Positions 34,701 to 47,500 of a stretch of 64,000 nt of DNA are shown here, in pieces. Source of the DNA: Anisus vortex (Eukaryota > Mollusca > Gastropoda > Planorbidae); NCBI GenBank assembly GCA_949126835.1, contig CASBPS010000114.1, positions 275,001 to 339,000 of the forward strand. Direction: 5' to 3'. The position numbers and the translations under genes are program-made. The first letter of the stretch is position 1. Each line of letters opens with the position of its first letter. The notes below the pieces were generated by a model. It did no database searches, was not told where the DNA came from, and saw nothing but the letters and a program-made list of their open reading frames with translations.

Positions 34701-37700
34701 TGTTCAATATATACAATATATCTATTATGTACAGTTAGAATAAAATAGTGCAAACACAAACGATCTCAAAGGAACAACATATTTTGAAACTCTCTGTCTT
34801 TCAGACAAAACAAATCATTAAATACTATCCGAGTGGTGCAAGAGACAGACCCATTACCAGTAGGGGTGAAAATCATGGTATCATTACAAAACTCATAACA
34901 AAACGATAGGAACTTCCCCTATTAAATAATGAGTCGTTCCCAGACCCTGAGAATTTGAGGTCAACACAGAATCCCAACATTACCTAGAATCTTTGGTTTT
35001 CCTACTAAACGTCCTAATATTGTGTGTAGTGAGAAAAGAGAGAGAGAGAAGAATAAACATTGCGTGTTCCAATTCTTGGAAAAACAATATACATGACACG
35101 CCCCCACCCAATGAAAGAAATAATGTACCATAATTACCCAAGTAATACTCAACATGGTACATTTTTCGTACTTAACACTATCGTTTTAACAACCATCAAT
35201 CAATGGAAGATTATAAGACAATTTAAGCAAACATGGCTCACTGGCACAACTAAATTATAAAAAGTGTCACTACCCAATGGTAATTGTGATTATAGCGTGA
35301 TGGACAAATATTTCCCCGTTAATATTAATATTAACTAATGTTTCAACAAGTACAAATAATTCCAAAATATTCTAGTCATTCTTATTTTAACTATGTACAG
35401 TTGTGTGGATTTCCACCAAAAATTTGCAAAAAGTTTAAATCTATTAAACAAATATATATATATTAACAAATATAACATTGCTCAAACTCTGTCAGTTTCC
35501 AACAGTTTACTTCTAATATATAAACCAAAAGATAAGTAATACGTAACTCGAATCAAACTATTGGTGACTTCCCCTTTAAATTACAGTGTCAACTTGACAT
35601 TAACAGTGTTCATACCTAAGATGATGATACTTCCCCTTTTCTCAAATATGAGGAGAAAATACGCTCTAGTTACGATTACTACAGTAATCTAAATATTAAA
35701 ATGTAATCCACTATTATGCGTTTTTGGCAAATTTGAAAGTTTAATATAAAAGTTTGTTCAGGGTTGAATGAGTGTACACCTTTAGGTACCTTTGTTCCCC
35801 TCCGTTCCTGGATATATGGAATATATAACAACCTATACAACATAGTGAATATCCACTAGTTTTTCCCATTCTATTACCATGATATAACAATTTAGCAATA
35901 GATTTCCAATATTATCTATTAATTTATACCAATTGATATTACATCTCTTTCTAAGATAAAAATTGTACATATTATTATTTAGTTCCATTCATTAACTAAA
36001 ATAAAACAAGATAATAAATCAACTAGCGCAAAGTTTTCCCACTTAATTGCATGTGATGAAAATTACTTTTATCCATCCATATCAAGTAAATACGTGCATA
36101 TTATATATTTATTGCATCATTCATCAACATTTAAATGGAATTTCTTTTCCATAATCAAATGAATTTAAAATATATCAGAACATCAATATTATACATGATT
36201 ATAAAAATTATTAATACTTTCAAAAGACTTGACTTCTGTATGATACAAGTATTCTATAGATATTCCATAATCAAAATTCAAACGAATGATAGGTTATCAT
36301 GACACATTCTTAATGAATAAATGAGATGATCTGAAAAAGAAGTATAGGGTTATTCAGTCAATCATGTAGCACCCGAGATAGAGTATCAGCTGTGAAGTTG
36401 TCTCTAGTCTCTATCTTGTCGATGATACGGGAATGGGATACCAGTCGGTCTCTGTCAAATTACTTAATTTCCCAAAGTCTCTATAAAACTGCAGTGTGTG
36501 GTCGGCTTTTGGTACCATCACACAGGGTGTACACCATTTGCTATCACATTTTTCTCCTATGTCATCTTCTAACATATACTTTACATCTAATTTAATATGC
36601 TCAGGTCTGATGGGGTCAAATGGATGCTGTTTAATAGACCTGGCACCCTCGGTTAACACTACATCGTGCTCTATGACATGTGTCCTACTGGGAACATTTG
36701 TAAACATTGACTTATTTTCATGTACCAGCTCAATAATCTTCTCCTTATCTTCTACCGGAAGATGTTCTAGCCTTGTATCTAAACTCTTAAGGGCATCTGT
36801 ATTATTAAGTTTACTTTCTGCAAACTTATATTCTATCCTAGATAAATCCGTCGGGACTCTAGCTAATGAAATCATGGGGACCTCCCGTGGTTTACTCGTT
36901 TCCCTTGAAACATAGGGCTTAAGCAAATTAATATGGCACACCCTCTGCTTTTGTCTCCGGTCAGGAGTCTTTATCAAATAATTGACCTCGCCAAGCTTTG
37001 ACTCTATCTCATAGGGTCCACTAAACTTTGCACTTAAAGGCTGATTTTGCAAAGGTAGAAACACAAGAACTTTGTCACCTGGTGCAAAAGTTCTAGCTGT
37101 AGCTTTACAGTCATAGTTCTGTCTCATACGCTCCTGCATCTGTGGAAAATGAATCTTCACATGGTTAAAAGCATGATAAAGCCTATTTTTAAATTTATCT
37201 ACATATGACAAAAGTCCAATCGGTTCACTGTTCGTTAGCCAAGTTTCATGTAGAAGTTTCAACGGACCTCTGACTGAGTGTCCATACACAAGTTCGAATG
37301 GGCTAAACCCCAGGGATTCCTGAATGGCCTCCCTTGCAGCGAACAGTACATAAGGCACACCCTTATCCCAGTCTTTCTCGTTTTCATAACAGTACTTTTT
37401 AAGCATCGATTTTAATGTCTGATTAAACCTTTCCAGAGCTCCCTGGATCTCAGGATGATAGGCACTTGATAGCCTATGGCTTATCCCTAATTGTTCTATG
37501 ACTTCTTCGAAAATGTTCGAAGTAAAGTTAGTCCCCTGGTCGGACTGTACTGTCTTCGGTAGGCCATAACGTGTGAAGAATTTTGTCAGGGCGTCTACCA
37601 CCTTCACTGTTGTTATGTTCCGCAACGGAATGGCTTCCGGGAAGCGAGTGGATGAACACATGACTGTGAGCAGGTATTGAAAACCGGCTTTTGTTTTCGG

Positions 37701-40700
37701 CAACGGGCCCACGCAATCAATGAGTATATGACTGAATGGTTCGTCGAACGCTGGTATCGGCTGGAGTGGAGCGACAGGAATTCGTTGGTTAGGACGTCCT
37801 ACCATTTGGCATACGTGGCAAGTCTTGCAGTATTGTTCGACATCTCTTCTCAGTCCTGGCCAGTAGAAGTAAGGGAGGATACGGTGGTGCGTTTTTCGGA
37901 CTCCCATGTGACCAGCGAAAGGAAGATCATGCGCCATACGCAGTATATCTTGACGATAGCACTTAGGTATTACAATCTGGTGAATACTGTCCCACTCGTT
38001 TGTACCTGAGTTGAGCGGTTTCGACTTTCTCATCAACACTTCATCTTTCATGTAGAAACATTCCGCCATTGCATCTGCAGTCTTTTCATCAAAAGCTTTC
38101 ATTTTGAGTTGCATTATTACTTCGTCATTCAATTGTTCTTTCACCAATTTCTGCTTTGGTGACAAAATGTTATCGTTCTCTGTTGCATCACCAGTTGTTA
38201 GTTCAGCAAAGAACGTAGCACTTAAATCGATGTCAGGTGTTTCAGTTATCACTGTTTCATTCGCATGTGTGTCTGCAGAACAGACAAACACATCTTTCGT
38301 TGCACTACACGGCGTAGCAGGAGTCTTTACCGACTTCTTTTTCTGCATTGCTCTTGTCAGTGCACATGTTGGGCGTTCATTGGCAGGACGTAGGTTTTTG
38401 TCCTCCGCCATCTTTGTCTCCAACACTTTAACCATGGGCTCGACAGTGACTCTGCCGCCCATAATGTCATTTCCTAATATCACGGAAACGCCTTTGACGG
38501 GTAGTGCGCGCCACACTCCAACTACGATGTTATCTGTAAAAATATCCGACTCGAGTTTTATTCTGTGCAGTGGAGCTTCCACAGCCTCCATACTAGCACC
38601 TCTCAGCACAACAGACTCACCGGTACTGGTGGCATCTGTTAACGGCACACTGCCCTCCAGGATCACGCTGACAGCAGAACCCGTGTCACGTAATATCTGT
38701 ATTTTCTTCTTGCTGAGTACATCGACTTCTGTCGACACTGTCCCCTCGTAGACAAAGGGTCGAAAATCGGATAGGTCGTCCTCTTCCGGGACTTCAGGAA
38801 CCATCTGTTCCTCACGGCCTTCTGAAAGCATAATAGATTGAGTACAGCTATTCTCTTTTACCTTAGATAGACTGTTCTCAAAAACCATCGACTCCACAAC
38901 TATGGGCGCTGCCGGCCGCATTTCTTTTGAGTTTCTTGACCCTGTGTTGCACACTTCTTCTGTCTGCTTGCTGTCTTTCTTCACTCTGGCACAGTGTAGA
39001 ATAGCACCTTGCTTCTTGGTAAGGGTCCAACAATCTTTCTTTATGTGGCCCTCTTTCTTGCAATTGAAACATACCACCTTTGCTTTATTTACATCTGTCT
39101 GCTTCCTGAAATGAACTAAGTTACTATTATTATTTACACCACTGTTCTTATTATTGTTTTCACTTGTCTCTTTTGGTTTACTAGCCTCCTTGGGCTCTGG
39201 TTTGTGCACTTTGGGTTTGTCAGCATAATATGGCTTTATGCTGGCGTGAATTATGGCATAGTTATCTGCCAATCTAGCAGCTTCATGCACATCTTCAACC
39301 CCTCGGTCTGAGATGTGAGTTTTAATATCCACTCGAATACAATCATTGAATTCCTCAAACAATATTAGGTTCTTTAGTTTATTAAACTCACTTACATTCT
39401 GTGACCTTAGCCACTGTTCTAACATTTTCTCCTTTTGTCTCAAAAAGTCTACATAAGTTTGATCATATGCCTTCTTTCTGTCTCTAAATAGCTTTCTATA
39501 TTTTTCTGGTGTCAGGGAATAACTTTTTAGCACCCTATCTTTGATTACTTCATAGTCATTTATTTCCTCGGGTGTTAAACTCAACACTACGTCCAATGCT
39601 TTTCCTTTGTTGAGAGTTGACCTTAACAATAAAGCCATCTTATCATCAGGGAACTGATAATCTACAGCTATCCTCTCAAAAAGCAAAAAGAAATCTTGAA
39701 CATCTTCTTCTCTGAATATAGGCAAGTGTTGCTTCATTGCGCTATATCCATACCATTGCTACGATGGTAAGGTCTGTTCATGCGTGCCATCTCTATCCTT
39801 TCTCTGCTTTCAATCCTAATTCTTTCCAATTCCATTCTCTTCATAGCTAATTGGAATTTTAGGTTTTCACTCAACCCTTCATCTTCATCATTGTTTGATG
39901 ATCTAGATGACATATTTCTGACCTCGTCTCCGTGGGCAATTACCTCGGCCCCACTGGGAGCTACATAACCTTCATTGATATCGTTCTGTCCCACTTCAAC
40001 TACATTACCAGTGTTCATGGCATTCTGCCCGTTCAAACATGTCATAATTTCTTTGATCAAACGATTACGATTAGGTCTTGCCTGTCCTGCCTCAATCCCA
40101 AAGGACTCAGCTAATTCTTTTAGTTCAGCAAATGACATGGCATTAAGTTCCTCACTTGATATATTCGAAGCCATAGTATAGCGTTCGAAATATTTGTGAT
40201 AGTAGAGTAGTATATATTGTATAATAAAATATAAAGTTCCAACTTACGATTTGTCCAGAAATTTGCACAATATAATATTACACACTTCGTGGAATCTTCA
40301 CACTTCCCAAGGAATAAATACTCAAACCAGTTCTCTCCTCTTTTTAAAAAGAATAGTTTCACAGTCCTAGAAAACGAAACACAAATATGCCGCTCTCAGT
40401 ACTACTAATGTCACAAAATATTTATAGGTCGGGAAAAATATAACTCCAATTTTCCAGACGAGATCAACAATTTTTTTCCAATCCTAGATCAGAAAAAGTA
40501 GAACTCAAATATACCGATCGAGACCACCAAATTTTGTCAATCCTAGGTCAGGAAAAGTAGAACTCAAATATACCGGGCGAGACCACCAAATTTTGTTACG
40601 TCCACAATCCCCTTGTGGCCAGAGCTGTGTAGATCTTGCTGATAATTCTCGTTAGTCATAGGGGAGACTTTAATTATTAGTATTTATGTTTCAGTATTAC

Positions 40701-43700
40701 ACGAACTCTTCTTATAGTCCTGGGCACAAATTCAGTATTTGTATTCCAACATTTCCTTTCTTGGACATTAGAGTAGTAGATAAATCTTATAGTAATGTAT
40801 ACAACACAATAGAATAGTAACTTAACAAGGAAGCTTCAGTGTAACTGTTGTTGATAGTTTATTTCAGGTGATATGTTCAATATATACAATATATCTATTA
40901 TGTACAGTTAGAATAAAATAGTGCAAACACAAACGTTCTCAAAGGAACAACATATTTTGAAACTATCTGTCTTTCAGACAAAACAAATCATTAAATATTA
41001 TCCGAGTGGTGCAAGGGACAGACCCATTACCAGTAGGGGTGAAAACCATGGTATCATTACAAAACTCATAACAAAACGATAGGAACTTCCCCTATTAAAT
41101 AATGAGTCGTTCCCAGACCCTGAGAATTTGAGATCAACACAGAGTCCCAACATTACCTAGAATCTTTCGTTTTCCTACTAAACGTCCTAATATTGTGTGT
41201 AGTGAGAAAAGAGAGAGAGAGAAGAATAAACATTGCGTGTTCCAATTCTTGGAAAAACAATATACATGACAATATATATATATATATACAGTGCTTTTAT
41301 TGTAACAAAATAGGTGCCGGTACTCAGTGATAGATTGCCTAACTTTTAAAGGCGTTTCGCATTTTTAAATTTTAATTCTTATTGCGCACAATTTTAAAAT
41401 AATTCAATTTTAACAAATTAATAATATAATAAATTAATAATAAACGTTAAAATACAAGAAAAGTAATAATTTTTTTCCCACATTGAAAAAGGTACCGGTA
41501 CGCCGTACCGGTGCGTACCGTCATAAAATAAGCACTGTATATATATATATATATATATATTATATTGTTATGTGTTACAACCAAATGAAAACGCCAACTT
41601 TTGTTTGTGTTTCGCTCGTTCGCTGACAGTGACGTCAGTAGGTTTCATCCCCTTAAACGTGAATTAATGTGGGGGCTATTGTAAGGTATTAACCCTCGCT
41701 CGCTAACATGTTAATTCGTGGAGTTGGACTGTAATTCTTGGAATTCAACAGTAGGCCTAACTTACCATTTCATTGAGGGTCGGATAGATTATTTCGTAAA
41801 GAGATAATCATAATTTACAAAATAGATAATTAAAGAGACGGGGCACTGTCAGAACTCCTTCCTCACCTAGTGCTATTACGGAATGGATCCCGCAACCCGA
41901 TGCTTGGTATTGGTATAAAAAGAGATGGTGTCGATAGAAAGTTCAGTTCTCTGCTTTTTGCTGGGATACAGTTTGTGTTTTCTTGTATATAAACCTTTAG
42001 AATTAAATATCACCAAGACAAAGGAACTAATTGTGGACTTCAGAAAGCAAAAGCAACACATTGAAGATATAAAAATAATTGACATATCAATACATCAAGT
42101 CTATAACTACAAATATCTTGGTATCACCATTAACAACAAACTTTCGTGGGACGACCACCTTGAAGTTCTAGCAAAGAAAGTTAGACAAAGACTATTTTCT
42201 CTGTATAAATTAAACAAATTTAGAAAAGATAAAAACAGTATAAATCACTTATATACAAAACCTGTTGACAATAACTTGCTTGAAAGGAAACATGTCATCA
42301 AAACTGAAGCGCCGTTTGGATAGTCTTACAAAAAGAGCGTCAAAAGTCACACATATGACCCTGCTTTTCCTAGAAGTAATATTTCAACAACGATACCTCT
42401 GCAAATTGCAGAAAATACTCAAAAAGAATTAAATAGGTTATCTTAGTTGTGATTAAATGACATATAAGATGGCCATTTTGAAATGATGACTGCCGTCGTG
42501 GGCAAATATTATCTGCACGATGAAAAACTGCTAAATATTGACTCATATCTTTATTATTTACTATTTACAATTGACATTTTTAAAATATTTTTATTTACAT
42601 CTCTCTAAGTCAACCCGGATGGCCAGAATTATCACATGTTATAGTAATTTAAAATACAAATGTAGAGTAGAGTGACAATAGTGGCGGTTTTATTAAATTA
42701 ATACAAAAGTTATTTACCTCTTTATATCTACTTTTTTCTTAGTATAAGAAATTGATCGTTAGGACGGGTGAAGCAGCGATCACAATTGTCTGTGACCACT
42801 TCATATTAGAGGATTGTGTGGCCAGCACGATGCCAGTAGTCATGCACTTTACCCTAACCAAATTCAAATACTATTCACAGATAAATATACTCAATGACAC
42901 ACCTCTAAACTTTGGAAAAATCATAGACTTAACATCATTTATAACCAGTTATTTCTGAATAGTAAGCCATTCAAACGTTCTGCCGCTTGGCCACCGTTCA
43001 AAATTTTCTTATAATATAATACAACTTTGTTTTAAAATATAACATTCAATTTTCTTTTAATATAATACAACTTTGTTTTAAAATATAAAATTCAATAACG
43101 CTAATTCTCAAACAACATTTATTTATAAATTCAATTTTATACACTCCACTTATTATAGTTCAGAGACATACAAGCCTAATGGTTACAAAATTGTTCCCTA
43201 ATTTACTGTTTACTTACCAAAAATATGTGTATATATACCTGATGCATAGAACATATTAATACTGCTTGGCTAAAGTTATTATTATACGGACCGAAATGGC
43301 TGAAAATAGTATACACTTTAATTCATAAATTGTTTATTTATTTAGTTTGTCAACCAGGAACCTACGGTACAAACTGTCATAAGATGTGTTCCACAAATTG
43401 TTTAGGCGACTGTGATCACATTGACGGCACTTGCCACGATTGTAAAAATGGTTATCATGGCGACTTTTGTGATGAAGGTTTGACTATATATCTATTAATC
43501 CATACAAACAAGTATTAGTTTGAGAATTTTGAAGAAATCCCTAATTGAACTTGTATGACAAAAGAATACGGCAAATATTATCAATTAGAGTCACACAAAA
43601 GTCTTAATTTTAATAGCAACTATAAATCACAGTACTAAATTTTACCTGTAAACGTGAAATATAAAGGCATTTCAAAGTATACAAATAAATAAAAAATAAA

Positions 43701-44521
43701 TCAATTATGATATATAAAAATGTTTCTTAAAACGGAAATATAATGAGTATTTTTAATGTAGTCCCGATAGGCCTATATATATATATATTGTTACGTCCAC
43801 AATCCCCTTGTGGTCAGAGCCGTGTAGATATCGTTGATAATTCTCGTTTGTCCTAGGGTAGACTTTAGTTATTATTATTTATATTTCAGTATTACACGAA
43901 CTCTCCTTATGGTAGTGGGCACAAACTCTGGATTTGCGTTCTAACAGTTCCTTTCCTTGACGTTGTAGTTATAAATAAATATTATAGTATTGTAAACAAC
44001 AAAATATAATAGTAACTTGACGAGGAAGCCTCATAGTAAATGTTGTTGATAATTTAATACTGGTGGTAAAGTATATTCAATAGGTGTAATATTTACAGAA
44101 TAGTGCCAACACAAGCGTCCATAACAAGCTCAAAGAAAAGTATCTAAAAAACTAACTCTCTGCAAAAACTCTGCAGAAACTGACTGCTTTGAAAGACAAC
44201 ACAAATCATTAAATACTCTTGTGTTAGTGCGTAGGACAAACCTATTACTAAGAGATGTGAGAATAATGGTATCATTACAAAACTCATAATAAAAACGATA
44301 GGAACTCCCCTGTACGAGAATAATAAGCTATTCCTAACCATTCCGAGAATTTGAGGTCAGCATAAACACGAAATCACAAGATTACTAAGAATCTTTCGCC
44401 TTCAATACTAAAAATCAAGGAAATGGAAAAATTAAACCCCGCCTACAAAATCTTGCGTAGGGAGAAAAAGAGAGGGGGAATATGTATTGTGTGTTTCAAT
44501 ATTTGGAACTACCAATATTTG

Positions 44522-44598
<77 letters not shown>

Positions 44599-47500
44599 TC
44601 AATTTTATAGAATCAATTCTTAAGTATCTAACATTTTTTTTTTCAATTCCCAATGTTTATCATTGTTCATTTCGTAACATTCCTTATTTTGAACCAGTTT
44701 TCTCGATTTTTTTTAAATGACGTCATATATAAAAATAGTTTTTGTTTTAATTCTAATATCTTTGTTTAAAATGTAAATATTTTGTTCTTTAGAGTGTGTT
44801 CCAGGAACTTGGGGTTTACAATGTAAAGCAACATGTCCAGATGAATGTAAAAACACTTGGTGCAATCCAGGTACTGGAGAGTGTCCGTATTGTCTTGGAT
44901 TTAGTAACCCACCTGATTGTAATACAAGTAGGTTTAAATGAACTTTATGTTTAGATGACTTTCTTAATTATCCTTGGTTCCTAATGGATGAACGTATTCT
45001 TCATGTATTTAATATAAAAATAAATGTAAAAACTACGATAAAAAATAAAGCACCCAGTGAAAGCACAACTATCTTTTATTTGAGAAGGAATTTCTAGCCT
45101 TATAATAAAGAACTCAACAAAAGAAGTGAAGTGATCTATAAAGTGAAAATAGTCAATGTTGTATCCAATGGCTGATATAAGAGATACAAGTATCATGATA
45201 GGTTAACAGTGATCCACAGGGCTAGTGAAGGACATAATAGAGGAGTGTGTAGCCAGTACGATGCCTAGTCGCCATTTACATTGCTGCAGCTAAAATAGAG
45301 CATTTTTTAAGCTGGCTAGACTCAGAGACACCCTCTAGACGGGAACAATTTATAGCCTTCATTTAAACACAGTTTCTTCAGTACGGTAAGCCTGAAGAAC
45401 GCTCTGTCGCTCCGCTACTGTGACCAATTTACTTGTAATATAAGCTTATAACTAAAACGTTTTCATATGGATTTATACACTCCACTAATTGTCGTTCAGA
45501 GATGAACGCGCTTTATGGTTACTATACTGGCCTCGAAAACAAAAGGATGAGCCTTACTTCTATAACATCTCGGGTGTAAAGCTGAATGCGTGGGGCGCCA
45601 TTCAACTTAGGGTACAGTCCCGCAGCCACGCCCACTGCCAAATTCCCCTCAAATCATTATCGTGGCGGCTGGCCCGTACACCTTTAATGTCGCCCGGTAA
45701 CGTTAATCCCATACTATAAGTATGAGCCTCCAGGCACTAGGGCGGGACTGAGCCGTAAACGCTACGCTCATTGCTTCCTCCCCACTGATCGTCGGGTCCT
45801 CTCGGCAGTGCAATGAGTCTCGGACGCACAGAATGAGCTGTCCTACATAAATTAGCCCACCGGTGTGCACTTGATACAAGCATACGGGTGGTTTCCACAC
45901 TTCGCCGCTTTGAGGATCATGGGTACAGACGTTTGCCCTGCTTCTCCCTATTTACACTCAAATAGTGTTCTTGATGCATAACACATATTAACACTGATTC
46001 TGTAGTTTAATTCATTCATTGTTTCTTTATTTAGTGTGTATACCTGGAACCTACGGTACGAACTGTGAATATTATTGTTCCACTAATTGTTTAAACACCT
46101 GTGATAATATTAATGGCCATTGCTACTCTTGTAAACCTGGATATCATGGACTTGACTGTGATCAAGGTATAATTATATTTGTTCCCTTCCGGAGTAAAAT
46201 TAAACTAGAACGTGGGATTTCGAAATATTAAAATGTTTGCTTTATTTAATCAATTATATTATCTAAAATATATTTAAATCAATTTTATAAATAAACTTTT
46301 ACTCATCTCTTCAGGTTTTTGGGGGGCGAAATTGTATATGTACAAGCTGTGAACATGAAATGTATATTTTTTTTTTTAACAATTCTAAATGTTAATTGGT
46401 TGGTTTAATTTCTGACATTTAGTTATTTTGAACCAGTTTTCTAGAATTATATTTTTTTAATCTATATAAAAACAGTTTATTATATAAATCCTATTTTGTT
46501 AGTAATTTGATTTAAACATGAGCTCACTAAAATCAAATGTAATGTATATATCTTATTCTAGAATGTGATCCAGGATCCTGGGGTGTAGAATGTGAAGAAA
46601 TATGTCCAGATAAATGTAACAATTGGTGTCATTCAGTAACTGGAGAATGCTCTTCATGTATTGGATATAGTAACCCCCCAATGTGTACTGAAGGTAAATT
46701 AATTTTATGTTTAGGTGACGCCCTTTAAGTATCATGTTTTTTTCTAATGGATGATTATATAGGCCTACATTATGTATTAAATTCTCAAATTACATTAAAA
46801 ACAAATATAAGAATGATACAACTTGAACGAAAGTTTAATTTTTATAAATAATTTCTCATTTTTTACAAAAGACCTCCAATCAAAAGTGTTTAAATTGAAT
46901 ATCCCTTACTTGTATTCATACAGTACATTGTTGGTATTTTCAGTTTGTCAACCAGGAACATACGGTGACAACTGTGAAAAGAATTGTTCCACAAATTGTT
47001 TAAACGCATGTGATAACCTTGACGGCCATTGCTCCAATTGTAAACCTGGATATCAAGGAATCAAATGTGATGAAGGTATTTTGACTATTCTGTGATTTTG
47101 TACTGTAAGGTAATGTTAACTATACATTACTGTGTTATATGCGACAATAATGCAGGAATAGTAATCTATTTGATTGATTTTAAGTGTTGTCTTAATCAGA
47201 CGAACAATGAGATTATTTAATTTTAACGTTAACAAAATTATTTTTGTCTTGACTTTAAACCATTGCAAATAGTATTAATAGTATTATTAGTATATACTAT
47301 TCTTAAAAGTATTTTTGAAATGCAAAAATTGAATTAACGTATAGTCTTGCAGATTTGTATAATTGAAATTGATATTGCTTTTAACGTATTTTCTTGTATT
47401 TTAGCCTGTAGTGCAACCAAATATGGAGATAATTGTCAACAGTCTTGTAGTCCATCGTGTCGAGATAGTTTGTGTAATCTAATTAACGGAAGTTGTAATA

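Larger units (their letters stand above)
34445..41271 (-). mobile_element. Ty3/gypsy LTR retrotransposon, Gmr1-like (integrase before RT), RT core deleted
   Basis: 6.8 kb, transcribed on the minus strand. The LTRs are 40594-41271 (5', 678 bp) and 34445-35098 (3', 654 bp). They differ mainly by a 24-bp gap, so the insertion is young. They begin TGTCATG and end GTAACA in element orientation. ATAT flanks both ends inside AT repeats. Reading frames: a SAP-like ORF1 (40174-39734) and a 1108-codon ORF2 with Gag, CCHC knuckle, protease, integrase and then the start of reverse transcriptase. Integrase upstream of RT is the Gmr1-like arrangement. The RT catalytic core and RNase H body are missing, so the copy cannot move by itself. 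It lies in gene 2 intron 2, antisense to the gene. Confidence 0.9.

Noticed and set aside
36496..38751. Plus-strand open frames of 110-215 codons within the retrotransposon
   Set aside because: They lie opposite the well-supported Gag-Pol frame and have no domain of their own.
36411..40174. Endogenous retrovirus with envelope
   Set aside because: No third frame with a signal peptide or transmembrane segment lies between the pol end and the 3' LTR. The domain order fits a retrotransposon.
44423..44623. Open frame with an IYIYIY tail
   Set aside because: Translation of an (AT)n microsatellite and the end of a solo LTR.
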